Positions 17,028 through 27,191 of a DNA stretch of 64,000 bases are shown one piece after another; the first letter of the stretch is position 1, and every line of letters begins with the position of its first letter. The position numbers and the translations under genes are program-made. Under the pieces are notes generated by a model that had not been told where the DNA came from, made no database searches, and worked only from the letters and a program-made list of their open reading frames with translations. This DNA comes from an uncultured Phycisphaerales bacterium. Its GTDB lineage: Bacteria > Planctomycetota > Phycisphaerae > Phycisphaerales > UBA1924. Location of the stretch: the NCBI GenBank assembly GCA_903929885.1, contig CAIYWI010000126.1:1-64000 (forward strand). Direction: 5' to 3'.

Positions 17028-17270
17028 ATGAAGTACACGATCCTGGGCATCCTGCTCGTCGCCGGGGCGCTGATGGCCTGGAGCCTGGTCACGGGCAACC
17101 TGCAAGAGGCCATGATGATGGCGGTGGCCATCGTCTCGGTGACCTTCTTCTCCTCGATCGACAGTCTGTGGAACTATCTCTATTCGCGCCAGAACGGCCC
17201 GAAGCGGCCCGCGAAGCCCGAGGGCGATCACGTGATCGTCGTGCGGTCGAGGTCCGAGGGCGACCGGTGA
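17028..17270 (+). CDS. Small two-segment membrane protein
   Basis: This 80-residue protein has two hydrophobic segments (about residues 3-22 and 28-46) and a basic, hydrophilic C-terminal tail. It starts 18 bases after the clpX stop on the same strand with a G-rich ribosome binding region (GCGGGGC), so it is probably co-transcribed with clpX. I do not recognise the family. The codon use looks like its neighbours, which supports a real gene. Confidence 0.6.
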   Translation: MKYTILGILLVAGALMAWSLVTGNLQEAMMMAVAIVSVTFFSSIDSLWNYLYSRQNGPKRPAKPEGDHVIVVRSRSEGDR

Positions 17271-17274
17271 AGGT

Positions 17275-18102
17275 CTAGCGGCCCAGTTCGCGTCCGCGAG
17301 CTTCGGCCGCGAGGATGGCGCGTCGCAACGCGCCGTCCATGCCGTCGGCCTCCATGCTGGCGATCGCCGCGGCCGTCGTGCCGCCGCGACTGGTCACGGC
17401 CGCCCGAAGCGAGGCCGGGTCGCGAGGATCGGCCGCCAGCAGCGATGCCGCACCCGACAGCGTGGCTCGCACGGCCTGGTCGGCCTGCTCGGGCGTCAGG
17501 CCCATCTCGACGCCCGCGCGGATCATCGATTCGGCGAGGAAGAAGAGGTACGCCGGGCCCGAGCCGGCCAGCGCGGTGAAGGCGTCCATGAGACGCTCGT
17601 CGATCTCCAGCACGCACGGACCCGCCGCGCCAAAGAGCGAGCGGGCGAAGGCCGTGTCGGCGGGATCGGCTCCGCGCGCGATGGCGGTGGCCCCCTGACC
17701 GATCGCGGCGGGCAGGTTGGGCATCACGCGGACGACGCGGGCCAGTCCGCCCAGGGAGGCCAGCACCCGAGCCGCCGACATGCCCGCCAGGATCGAGATC
17801 ACCCGTCGCGTTCCGATCAGGTGCGAGACGCCCAGGTCTGGCAGCATCTGCGGCTTGACGGCCAGCAGGATCGACCCTTCGCAGCAGGTCGATTCGCGGC
17901 GTTGAAGTTCGGCGATGGCATCGATCGCAAGCGCGTGCACCGAGGTGATGCCGTCGGCGGCCGCCGCCCGGCGGCGCGGTTCCTCGGGGTCGGCCACGAT
18001 GATGTCGCCGGCGGCGAGGAGATTCGCGCTGCACGCGCCGCGGACGATCGCCGAGCCCATCGAGCCGTAGCCGATCACGAGCAGCAGGGAGCGGGACGCC
18101 AT
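17275..18102 (-). CDS. proC: Pyrroline-5-carboxylate reductase
   Basis: ProC reduces 1-pyrroline-5-carboxylate to proline with NAD(P)H. The N-terminal dinucleotide fold has GYGSMGSAI, then LLAVKPQMLPDL, RVMPNLPAAIG with the invariant MPN, and the dimer-forming C-terminal helix with ALAGSGPAYLFFL and SRGGTTAAAI. An upstream in-frame ATG (18126) would add eight residues. The ATG at 18102 gives the usual family N-terminus and has TACGCT exactly 6 bases upstream, so I chose it. It ends 5 bases from the convergent small membrane protein. Confidence 0.93.
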   Translation of the reverse strand: MASRSLLLVIGYGSMGSAIVRGACSANLLAAGDIIVADPEEPRRRAAAADGITSVHALAIDAIAELQRRESTCCEGSILLAVKPQMLPDLGVSHLIGTRRVISILAGMSAARVLASLGGLARVVRVMPNLPAAIGQGATAIARGADPADTAFARSLFGAAGPCVLEIDERLMDAFTALAGSGPAYLFFLAESMIRAGVEMGLTPEQADQAVRATLSGAASLLAADPRDPASLRAAVTSRGGTTAAAIASMEADGMDGALRRAILAAEARGRELGR

Positions 18103-18108
18103 GCCCGG

Positions 18109-18114
18109 AGCGTA
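18109..18114 (-). promoter_or_regulatory. -10-like hexamer, leaderless position (proC)
   Basis: Reads TACGCT on the minus strand and ends 6 bases before the ATG at 18102. It argues against the upstream ATG at 18126. Confidence 0.45.
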
Positions 18115-18264
18115 GTCCGTCGTCATGCTTATCGGCCCCGCCGGCGGGCAATGGATGATGCCGCGGGGCGTTCATGATGTACACTGTCACGGTCGGGCAC
18201 GAACGCCGCGAGAGCGCGGCGGCGGCGAACGGGCGCGGGGTTGGATGGTCGAGGAGTTGATCGC

Positions 18265-19197
18265 ATGCGAGCGATTCGATTGGCACTGCTGGCCGCGGTC
18301 GCCGCGCCGCTGACCGGGGCGACGGTCGCGTCCGCGCAGGTGACGATGTACACCATGCAGTACGTGGTCGAGGCGAACCAGGTGTCGCCCGGGCCGCCCC
18401 CGGCGACGACCCAACACTTCTTCGCGTCGCGCGTCTTTGCCCAAACGGGGATCGACTTCTTCGACTGCTGGCTCACGCCGCCCTTTCCGGCCTCGCAGGT
18501 CGTCTTCGAGTACGACAACTTCAGCGGCTTCGAGTTCCAGAGCGGCGCGTACGCCACGCAGGCGGCCCTGCTGGCCGCGTGGCCCAGGGGCCTGTATCGA
18601 TTCGACCTCTTCGGGGGGTTCTCGCCCGCGCAGATGCTCAGCCATTCCCGCGTCGCCGAGTGGTGGCCCGCGGTGCAGCCGACGATCTCCGCGGCGACGT
18701 TCAACGCCCTGCAGGCCGTCGACGCCTCGAACTCCCTGGTGATCCCCTTCAACTCGTTCGCGATCGCCTTTCCGGCCACGAGCGGCACGACGCGGGTGGA
18801 GATCACGGACCTGTTCGATTCGACGCTGGCCTATTCGATGGTGGTGACGCAACCGGCCACGTCGGTGACCGTGCCCGCGGGCACGCTCGAGGCCGGCCGC
18901 CCCTACGAGGTGGCCATCGCGCACGTGGCGATGCTGGCGGACTTCGATCCCACGCAGCCGGGCAACCCGGTGGTGGCGGTGTCGTTCGAGCGAGTGACGC
19001 GAGTGCCGGCCGCCTGCATCGCGCCGCCCACGTGCATCGCCGACTTCAACCAGGACGGCGGGGTGGACGGTCAGGATGTCGAGGCCTTCTTCATCGCGTG
19101 GGAAGCGGGCGGCGCGGCGGGCGACATCAACCAGGACGGTGGCGTCGATGGCGGCGACGTCGAAGCCTTCATCCTGCGGTGGGAAGCCGGCTGCTGA
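18265..19197 (+). CDS. Secreted protein with GC-type dockerin terminus
   Basis: This 310-residue protein has a signal peptide (MRAIRLALLAAVAAPLTGATV), a beta-rich domain of about 220 residues that I do not recognise, and a 54-residue Cys-to-Cys terminus. The terminus holds two DxNQDGGVDGxDVE repeats and ends WEAGC. The start at 18265 has GAGGAG 8 bases upstream, and a TACACT hexamer at 18180-18185 could be its -10. The terminus is shared with the subtilase and the metalloprotease in this window and presumably directs export or anchoring. Substrate or partner is unknown. Confidence 0.75.
   Translation: MRAIRLALLAAVAAPLTGATVASAQVTMYTMQYVVEANQVSPGPPPATTQHFFASRVFAQTGIDFFDCWLTPPFPASQVVFEYDNFSGFEFQSGAYATQAALLAAWPRGLYRFDLFGGFSPAQMLSHSRVAEWWPAVQPTISAATFNALQAVDASNSLVIPFNSFAIAFPATSGTTRVEITDLFDSTLAYSMVVTQPATSVTVPAGTLEAGRPYEVAIAHVAMLADFDPTQPGNPVVAVSFERVTRVPAACIAPPTCIADFNQDGGVDGQDVEAFFIAWEAGGAAGDINQDGGVDGGDVEAFILRWEAGC
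19033..19194 (+). repeat. GC-type dockerin-like 54-residue module, copy 2
   Basis: Encodes Cys, DFNQDGGVDGQDVE, DINQDGGVDGGDVE, WEAGC. It has the same 162-base length as the other two copies. Confidence 0.8.
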
Positions 19198-19233
19198 CGC
19201 CGATCGACGGACCAAGGGGCCCTTCATGCCGCG

Positions 19234-19929
19234 TCATGGCAGCGGCTCCGACCATTCGGGGCGAATCTCCACGTGCATCGCGGCCGAGCCGTCGGCCATG
19301 GCGACGTTCCATCCCCGGCGTTGCGCGTGCAGGCGGGCGAGCCGTTCCTGCACGTGGCTCTCCTGACGCCAGTCGATCATGCTGGCGGTGCGCGTGGGCG
19401 GGGGCGAGCCGGGGGCGACGGGAGCGGGCAGCGAGTCGACGAAGAGCGCCGCTCGCGAGGGGTTCGCGATGCGATCGAGGCGAATGTGCACCTGTGCCGT
19501 GTCGTAGTGGTCGGGATCGCCTGCAAGTCCGGAGTGGCCGGTGGCGTTGATGGCGTAGGTGCGCTGCATGTCGCGCCCGAAGGTGGCGCGAGCGGTGGGG
19601 CAGACGAGGATCGAGCCCGCGGCGTAGAGATCGCCCGGGGCGACACCTCCGGCGCCGAACGAGGCCTGCACGGCCAAGGCCCAGTTGGGGAGCGAGGCGT
19701 AGGGGATGCCGATGGCGGGCGTGAGACCGCGGTGCTGGTCGGCATAGGCGCGGACGGCGGCCATCACCTGGCGGAGATTGGAGGCGCAGGCGACGGCGCG
19801 GGCGGCCTCGCGAGACGAGCCCAGCGCGGGCAGCACGAGCGCCACGAGCAGCGCGATGACGGCGACGACGACGAGCAGCTCGATGAGCGAGAAGGCGGGA
19901 CGGAGGGATGGCCGGGCGAGGGGCCTCAT
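19234..19929 (-). CDS. Prepilin-like protein with variant cleavage site and DUF1559-like C-terminus
   Basis: This 231-residue protein has a prepilin-type N-terminus (FSLIELLVVVAVIALLV, Glu at +5), but the residue before Phe13 is Ala12 rather than the usual Gly. The C-terminal end contains a His followed by MADGS (HAQRRGWNVAMADGSAAMH in part), close to the H-X9-DG motif of planctomycete DUF1559-type pseudopilins. The start overlaps the TerC stop by 4 bases (19926-19929), so it is translated downstream of TerC. That pairing is unusual and may be incidental. Confidence 0.75.
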   Translation of the reverse strand: MRPLARPSLRPAFSLIELLVVVAVIALLVALVLPALGSSREAARAVACASNLRQVMAAVRAYADQHRGLTPAIGIPYASLPNWALAVQASFGAGGVAPGDLYAAGSILVCPTARATFGRDMQRTYAINATGHSGLAGDPDHYDTAQVHIRLDRIANPSRAALFVDSLPAPVAPGSPPPTRTASMIDWRQESHVQERLARLHAQRRGWNVAMADGSAAMHVEIRPEWSEPLP

Positions 19930-20723
19930 GCCGCCGCCGCGGCCTTCTTGCGGCTGCGCACCAGCGTGTTGAGCATCTCGACGCCGAGCGAGAAGGCCAT
20001 GCCGAAGTAGATGTAGCCCTTGGGGATGTGCTGGCCCAGGCCGTCGGCGACGAGCATGATGCCGATGAGCATGAGGAAGGCCAGGGCGAGCATCTTGACG
20101 GTGGGGTGGCGGCTGATGAAGCGGGTGATGCCTCCCGAGAAGGCGAGCATGACGGCCACGGAGACGAGCACGGCGGCGACCATGACCCAGAGGTTCTGAG
20201 CCATGCCCACGGCGGTGACGACGCTGTCGACGGAGAAGACCACGTCGACGGCGAGGATCATGCCGATGGTGGACCAGAAGGAGGAGACGGGGCGTTCGCC
20301 GGGACCGTGCGCGTCGTGCTCGATGGCGTTGTGGATCTCCTTGGTGGCCTTGAAGAGCAGGAAGCCGCCGCCGATGAGCAGGACCAGATCCTTGCCGGTG
20401 AGGGCGTTGACGCCGTCGGGGTTGGAGGGGCCGGCATCGCCGGCGAAGGGCAGGGTGACCAGGGTGGTGGTGGCCAGCCCCATGATCCAGGTGATGGCCA
20501 GGAGCAGCAGCACGCGGGTGATGAGGGCGAGCGACAGGCCGACGACGCGGGCCTTCTCGCGTTGGTGCTGGGGGAGCTTGTCGGCGAGGATGGCGATGAA
20601 GACCACGTTGTCGATGCCGAGCACCACCTCCATCAGCGTGAGGGTGAGCAGGGCGACGAGGTTGCCGGGCGTGAGCGTCTCGGCGAGGGACGGGAAGGAG
20701 ATGGCGGCGGCGATCGTGAGCAT
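19926..20723 (-). CDS. TerC family integral membrane protein
   Basis: This 265-residue polytopic protein of the TerC/Alx family has about seven membrane helices. Family motifs are LTLMEVVLGIDNVVFIAIL near the N-terminus and the equivalent VDVVFSVDSVVTAVGM in the second half, both with the acidic Asp-Asn/Asp-Ser pair linked to metal handling. Members export manganese or assist metalation of secreted proteins. The start has GGGAG 7 bases upstream. It is followed by an overlapping prepilin-like gene. Confidence 0.87.
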   Translation of the reverse strand: MLTIAAAISFPSLAETLTPGNLVALLTLTLMEVVLGIDNVVFIAILADKLPQHQREKARVVGLSLALITRVLLLLAITWIMGLATTTLVTLPFAGDAGPSNPDGVNALTGKDLVLLIGGGFLLFKATKEIHNAIEHDAHGPGERPVSSFWSTIGMILAVDVVFSVDSVVTAVGMAQNLWVMVAAVLVSVAVMLAFSGGITRFISRHPTVKMLALAFLMLIGIMLVADGLGQHIPKGYIYFGMAFSLGVEMLNTLVRSRKKAAAAA

Positions 20724-20782
20724 GCGTGACTCCCGGATGGCGTTGGCGGTTGGCCGGCGGCCGGAAGGTTAGGGGCGGCGCG

Positions 20783-20788
20783 TATGCT
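20783..20788 (+). promoter_or_regulatory. -10-like hexamer, leaderless position (lysS)
   Basis: TATGCT ends 7 bases before the ATG at 20796. It overlaps the alternative ATG at 20784, which argues against that start. Confidence 0.45.
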
Positions 20789-20795
20789 TGGGCCC

Positions 20796-22346
<1,551 letters not shown>

Positions 22347-22523
22347 GCCGTGGCGACCCGCCACGCCGACCGGTCGCACGATGCTCGCAAGGCCTCGGTA
22401 ACACGCCGTCGGCGACCGCCCCGTCGTCATCATCGGCACGACCCCTCCGGGCCTCGCCATCCTTCGAGCCGATTCGTCGCGGCGGGTTGACGCCTGCGCT
22501 CCCCCAATCCGAAGATTGAGGTG

Positions 22524-22546
22524 AGGGGTCGCCTTTCGCGACCCTT
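22524..22546 (+). promoter_or_regulatory. Hairpin upstream of pseudopilin operon
   Basis: A 9-bp stem (AGGGGTCGC / GCGACCCTT, one G-U pair) with loop CTTTC, just before the ribosome binding region. A second small hairpin with loop CGAA is at 22505-22518. No T-run follows, so it is not a terminator. It may be a structured leader. Confidence 0.3.
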
Positions 22547-22561
22547 CCGACGGGGGGTTGC

Positions 22562-23215
22562 ATGAGTCGGCCACGCACGTTCCATTCCACACGCCGAAGC
22601 GGGCGAGGCTTCTCCCTGATCGAGACGCTGCTGGCGATGATCATCGTCAGCGTCGGCATCATGGCCTTCGTCGACGCCCAGTCGGCGTTCTACACCTCCA
22701 ACAACTGGTCGAGCCAGTCGGCCACGGCCATGTTCCTGGCCAACGAGATCCGGGAGATGTCGCGATCGCTCCCGCGCCACGACCCCGTGACGGGCCTGAC
22801 GCTCAGCGGCACGACCGCCGTGGGTTGGGGCCGCGAGGCGGGCGAGAGCACGGTGGCCGACATCGACGATCTGGACGATCTCGACGGCGTGACGTTCGTC
22901 GCGTCCGACGGGACGTTTGCGGGTCCCGTCGACGCGACGCGCACGGTCATTCCGCAGATCAACGACGACGGCACCGTGCCCGATCCCGTCGTGCCCATCA
23001 GGGGATGGTCGCAATCCATCGCCGTCCAGAAGGTCGATCCGTACAACTTCGCCACCGTTCGAGCGTCCAACTGGCAGCAGGTCGCCTCGACGACCGATGC
23101 CTTCATCCCCGTCAACGGCTTCCCGCTGCGGGTGACGGTGGTCGTGTCGTACAAGGGGAACCTGGATGCCACGCCCGCCGAGGTCGCCCGTGTCACGTGG
23201 GTGGTGCATCCCTGA
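22562..23215 (+). CDS. Minor pseudopilin (PilV/GspI-like)
   Basis: This 217-residue protein has a prepilin leader of 16 residues ending in Gly, then FSLIETLLAMIIVSVGIMAF with Glu at +5, as in PilV/GspI minor pilins. The globular part (about 180 residues) is acidic in the middle (DIDDLDDLDG). A GGGGGG stretch 4-9 bases upstream can serve as ribosome binding site. It heads a three-gene set with the large PilX/GspK-like protein and the PilW/GspJ-like protein. Together they probably form the priming tip of a pilus or pseudopilus. Confidence 0.8.
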   Translation: MSRPRTFHSTRRSGRGFSLIETLLAMIIVSVGIMAFVDAQSAFYTSNNWSSQSATAMFLANEIREMSRSLPRHDPVTGLTLSGTTAVGWGREAGESTVADIDDLDDLDGVTFVASDGTFAGPVDATRTVIPQINDDGTVPDPVVPIRGWSQSIAVQKVDPYNFATVRASNWQQVASTTDAFIPVNGFPLRVTVVVSYKGNLDATPAEVARVTWVVHP

Positions 23216-23252
23216 GACGTTCGTCACCAGGTCGCGGCAGTCCGGGAAAGCC

Positions 23253-26111
23253 ATGAACATCCAACGATCCAACCGCAGGCCCCGCCGCACGGCGTTCCGT
23301 CCCGACAGCCGTCGCGGCGTGACAGCCATCCTGGCGATGATGCTGCTGATGCTGTTCGGTTCGCTGTCGGCCGCGATGGCGATCTCGGGTCGCGGCAACA
23401 TCTCGACCGCGGCGGTGCAGCTGCACACGAATCGAGCGCACATGGCCGCCGAGACGGGCATGCAGGTCGCAAGGGAGCGACTGGCCGACGCGGCGGCGAG
23501 GTTCACGGTCTCCAACAGCACCATGGACGCGACCTTCGTGCGGGCGATGTGGCGGGGCACCACGACGGCGATGGGGACATACACCACCAAGCCGCCGTCG
23601 CTGGGTCCGATGAACCTGGCTGCGCCCACGGGCATCGCGAACGCGCTGGTGCAGGTGCACAACAGGGACACCAACGTCGTCGCGAGCCTGGGCGTCACGA
23701 CGGCGGCGGTGGGTAACGCGTTGGCCGGCGTCGGGTCGGAGTACGCCACGAGCCACTGGGTGTACACCCCGGCCGTGGCGATCGACGGGGAGGCCGCGAC
23801 CTCCGACCTGGCCTTCTCGATCACCTACGCGCCGCTGGCCAACGGCACCGACGTGCGCCTGATCGTGACCGGCTATGACACGGGCTACGTGCGCCGAGGC
23901 CAGGTGGCCCAGCGGACGATCATGATGGACTATCGCTTCGAAAAGCGGCTGCGTCACGCGGTGGTCTCCAACTCGAGGGTCATGCTGGGCAAGAACGTCA
24001 ACGTCGAGGGATCGATGGGCTCGAGGTTCGACGCCGTGACGGCGGTCAACGGCGACCCGATGCGGATCCGCAGCGACTTCACCGGACTGGACGCGACCCT
24101 GGACGCCGCGCTGAACGTGCTGCGCACCTCGCTGGCGACGGCCGACGTCGACGGCGACAATCGCCTGCGGGTCGGTCATGCGGGCGAGGCCGCGGGCATC
24201 GTCACGCCGCCCGTGGACACCAACGGCGACGGGACCGTCAGCGCCGCGGACGCCGACGTGACGGGCGACGGCTACGTCGACGAGTTCGACCTGTTCATCG
24301 CTCGCTACGACACGAACCCCATGGACGGCAAGGTGGTGCTGTCGAGCGCGTTGAAGGCGGGCACGCCGTCGGCCGGGCTGGCCTCCGAGTTCACCGCGGA
24401 CGAGGACCTGGCGTTGATGATGGACTCGCGCAACCCCGATCGAAACCGCAACGGCATCTCCGGATGGGGCGACGCCAACGGCAACGGCCGTTGGGATTCG
24501 GGCGAAGTGCTGCTGGACTACGACGCCGTCAAGAACGTCTATCGCGATCAGGCGCTGGGGTATCGCGACGGCGCGATCGACAAGAAGGACCAATACGCCA
24601 AGGTCTCGGGGTCGCTGGCCTTCAAGACCTCCAAGACGGCGTGGACGGACGCGCAGGGTTCGATGTCGTCGCGCGTGCAGGGCCCGATCAGCCCCCCCTC
24701 GGGCGGGAGCGCGACGACCTTCTCGGTCACGGACGACGAACTGCCGCCCGTCGACAGCTCCCTGTTCCAGAACACGCAGTCGGGCCTGCAGAATCGCGCC
24801 GACGGCGAGTTGTTCGACCACCAGGTGGCCGCCAGACTGGGCATTTCGCCGGGGCAGTTGAGGACCTACGTCGAGACCGAGCCCGCGAGCAGCCCGTTGC
24901 CACGCTATCTGCGGCTGGATCCCGACACCGACCACGACGGCCTGCCCGACAACTGGGATCAAGGAGCCTACTACGAGAAGATGCCCTTCAACACGACGGG
25001 CTATTCGGACTGGTACTACCGGCCCGTCTACCACAACATGACCTTCAGGGACGTCAAGATCGACGAGGGCACCAACGCCCTGTTCGTGAACTGCACCTTC
25101 GTCGGCGTCACGTACATCAAGTCGACCACCGACAACACGCACCGCTTGTGGGGCGAGTTCGGCAAGATGCTGATGGACACGGCCACGGGGAAGCCCAAGG
25201 AGGCCGTCCCCAGGACAATCTACGTCGGCAACAACGGCTCGACGAGACTGCCCCCCACCGCCAAGGCGCCCCCCACGAAGGTCCGGATCGCCGACACGCC
25301 CATGGACAAGGGCGACATCCTGAGCACCGAGGAGTCCACGACCATCGGCTACAACCTGCTGCCCGAACCGTTGGTGCGCAACGGCAAGCGGATCACGGAC
25401 ACCAAGCCGTTGTCCAACAACCTGCGGTTCCACGACTGCCTGTTCGTGGGCTCGATCGTCAGCGATGCGCCGCAGGTGTACTCGCAGTTGCGCAACAAGG
25501 TGCAGTTCACCGGCTCGACGCGCTTCGTGTCGGCGCATCCGAGCGACTCGACGCTGAACCCCGACGACGCCGACAAGGCCGAGATCTCCAAGAGCAGCAT
25601 GATGATGCCCGGCTACTCGGTCGACATGGGAACCTTCAACAGCCCGCCCACCCAGGACATCCAGCTGAACGGCACGATCATCGCCGGCGTGCTGGACATT
25701 CGCGGGAACGCGTCGATCGATGGCGCCCTGCTGCTGACCTTCAATCCGACGCTGGGCGTGCCTCCCCTGGTCGACGCTGCGGGCAACCCTGTCGGCAACC
25801 CCGCGAGCTACAACTCGACCATCGGCTACTTCGGCGCGTCCGACGGCGACGCGGAGTCGATCGATCCCTCGCTGTTCACGCTGACCGACGGCAATGGACG
25901 CAAGATCGCCGGCTGGGACACCGACGGCGACGGCCTGATCGACGTCTACGCCATCAACAACCAGACGCAGCCCCCGGGTTCCACGCCGATCCTGTTCAAC
26001 GGCTACGGGCGGGTGTCGCTGCGGTTCAAGGCCACCGGCATGCCAGACGGCGTCATGCTGCCGCTGATGGCCTCGCCGGTGCCGGGTTCCTACAGGGAGG
26101 GCAAGCCGTGA
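23253..26111 (+). CDS. Large PilX/GspK-like pilus assembly protein with calcium-loop motifs
   Basis: This 952-residue protein begins with a basic leader ending RRG, then a hydrophobic helix (VTAILAMMLLMLFGSL) that lacks Glu at +5. That is typical of PilX/GspK minor pilins. After it come several Asp-rich calcium-loop-like motifs: DTNGDGTVSAADADVTGDGY (about residue 330), DRNRNGISGWGDANGNGRWD, DPDTDHDGLPDNWD, and DTDGDGLIDVY near the end. The size is several times that of PilX or GspK. It is probably the tip component of the minor-pilin complex, perhaps adhesive. The start is chosen at MNIQRSN (23253). The stop overlaps the next GTG start. Confidence 0.72.
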   Translation: MNIQRSNRRPRRTAFRPDSRRGVTAILAMMLLMLFGSLSAAMAISGRGNISTAAVQLHTNRAHMAAETGMQVARERLADAAARFTVSNSTMDATFVRAMWRGTTTAMGTYTTKPPSLGPMNLAAPTGIANALVQVHNRDTNVVASLGVTTAAVGNALAGVGSEYATSHWVYTPAVAIDGEAATSDLAFSITYAPLANGTDVRLIVTGYDTGYVRRGQVAQRTIMMDYRFEKRLRHAVVSNSRVMLGKNVNVEGSMGSRFDAVTAVNGDPMRIRSDFTGLDATLDAALNVLRTSLATADVDGDNRLRVGHAGEAAGIVTPPVDTNGDGTVSAADADVTGDGYVDEFDLFIARYDTNPMDGKVVLSSALKAGTPSAGLASEFTADEDLALMMDSRNPDRNRNGISGWGDANGNGRWDSGEVLLDYDAVKNVYRDQALGYRDGAIDKKDQYAKVSGSLAFKTSKTAWTDAQGSMSSRVQGPISPPSGGSATTFSVTDDELPPVDSSLFQNTQSGLQNRADGELFDHQVAARLGISPGQLRTYVETEPASSPLPRYLRLDPDTDHDGLPDNWDQGAYYEKMPFNTTGYSDWYYRPVYHNMTFRDVKIDEGTNALFVNCTFVGVTYIKSTTDNTHRLWGEFGKMLMDTATGKPKEAVPRTIYVGNNGSTRLPPTAKAPPTKVRIADTPMDKGDILSTEESTTIGYNLLPEPLVRNGKRITDTKPLSNNLRFHDCLFVGSIVSDAPQVYSQLRNKVQFTGSTRFVSAHPSDSTLNPDDADKAEISKSSMMMPGYSVDMGTFNSPPTQDIQLNGTIIAGVLDIRGNASIDGALLLTFNPTLGVPPLVDAAGNPVGNPASYNSTIGYFGASDGDAESIDPSLFTLTDGNGRKIAGWDTDGDGLIDVYAINNQTQPPGSTPILFNGYGRVSLRFKATGMPDGVMLPLMASPVPGSYREGKP

Positions 26112-26737
26112 CGAGTCGCCGTGCGCACGTTCGCCGCCTCGGCGGCTTCACGCTCATCGAGGTGCTGGTGGCCATCGCGATCACCGGCCTGATGATGGGC
26201 GCGGTGATGGTGTCGCTCGACACCTGCTTCAAGGGGTACAAGGTCACCACCGAGCAGTCGTCGACCAACATGATGACGCGGCTGACGATGCAACGGATCT
26301 CGTCGCTGGTGCGCAACGCCAAGGATTTCGCGCCCTACCCCGACGACGTGCTGGACCTGACGCAAAACCCGGTGCGATCCAGCCGCATCGAGATCACGAC
26401 GCCGATGGGAACCACCGGGCGCCAGGTGTCGGTCTTCGAGTTGCGAGATGCCGCGGGCACGGCGGGTCCCTTCCAGTTGTGGTACGTGCGGAGGGACTAC
26501 AGCGGCAGCACCCAGGTGCTGCAGGAGGAGCGGCCGATCCTGTCGGGCGTGCTGGCGACGACCTTCACGCTCCACTACTCGGCCGGCCCGCGACTGACCC
26601 GCGCCACCATCGACCTGACGGTGAAGGCCAACGAGTTCCAGGATGCCTCGATGAGTTCGGCGCTGAGGGTGCCGCCGATCCGCCTGGTCACCACGGCCGT
26701 GCCCCGAACCGAGTGGACCGACGAGGTCAGCAACTGA
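26108..26737 (+). CDS. Minor pseudopilin (PilW/GspJ-like)
   Basis: This 209-residue protein has a prepilin leader ending in Gly13, then FTLIEVLVAIAITGLMMGAV with Glu at +5, as in PilW/GspJ. The start is GTG at 26108, overlapping the stop of the large PilX-like gene (GTGA). This is the third gene of the minor-pilin operon. The globular domain of about 175 residues carries a conserved-looking SRIEITTPMG and a C-terminal strand-rich region. It would be processed by a prepilin peptidase encoded elsewhere. Confidence 0.8.
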   Translation: MTSRRAHVRRLGGFTLIEVLVAIAITGLMMGAVMVSLDTCFKGYKVTTEQSSTNMMTRLTMQRISSLVRNAKDFAPYPDDVLDLTQNPVRSSRIEITTPMGTTGRQVSVFELRDAAGTAGPFQLWYVRRDYSGSTQVLQEERPILSGVLATTFTLHYSAGPRLTRATIDLTVKANEFQDASMSSALRVPPIRLVTTAVPRTEWTDEVSN

Positions 26738-26763
26738 CGCCGCCGCGTTCCCGGTCGTCGCGC

Positions 26764-26769
26764 TATGCT
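26764..26769 (+). promoter_or_regulatory. -10-like hexamer, leaderless position (PEGA lipoprotein)
   Basis: TATGCT ends 5 bases before the ATG at 26775. Confidence 0.4.
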
Positions 26770-26774
26770 GGTGC

Positions 26775-27170
26775 ATGAAGGTTGCTCGCCCGGTCCGGTC
26801 GTTGGTCGCGGTCCTGCTGCTGGCGTCGGCGGCCGGATGCCTCGAACGTCGCGTGTCGATCACCAGCGATCCCCCGGGCGCCACCGTGGTGGTCAACGAC
26901 GTCGAACTCGGACGCACGCCCCTCGAGGCGGGTTTCACGCACTACGGGGTCTACGACGTGCGCGTCGAGAAGGAGGGCTTCGAGCCGCTCCGCACCGCCG
27001 CCCGCGCTCGCGCCCCGCTTCACGAGTATCCGCCCCTCGATCTGGCCGCCACCGCCTTCCCGGTGACATGCTCGACGATCGTGCCGTGGAGTTTCACGCT
27101 GACGCCCGCTTCCGACGGCGATGCCGGCCTGCTCGATCGCGCCCGCGGGTTGCGCGGGCGGCTCCCCTGA
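26775..27170 (+). CDS. PEGA-domain lipoprotein
   Basis: This 131-residue lipoprotein has a signal peptide with lipobox LASAAGC (Cys22). A PEGA-type beta domain follows: VSITSDPPGATVVVNDVELGRTPLE (in parts SDPPGATVVVND, GRTPLE) and YDVRVEKEGFEPL. PEGA domains are surface-exposed beta-sandwiches in lipoproteins and S-layer-like proteins. It would be tethered to a membrane by the acylated Cys. TATGCT lies 5 bases before the ATG, and no clear Shine-Dalgarno sequence is present. It sits 37 bases after the pseudopilin operon. Confidence 0.83.
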   Translation: MKVARPVRSLVAVLLLASAAGCLERRVSITSDPPGATVVVNDVELGRTPLEAGFTHYGVYDVRVEKEGFEPLRTAARARAPLHEYPPLDLAATAFPVTCSTIVPWSFTLTPASDGDAGLLDRARGLRGRLP

Positions 27171-27191
27171 CGGGGGCTCAGCGTCGGCGGC

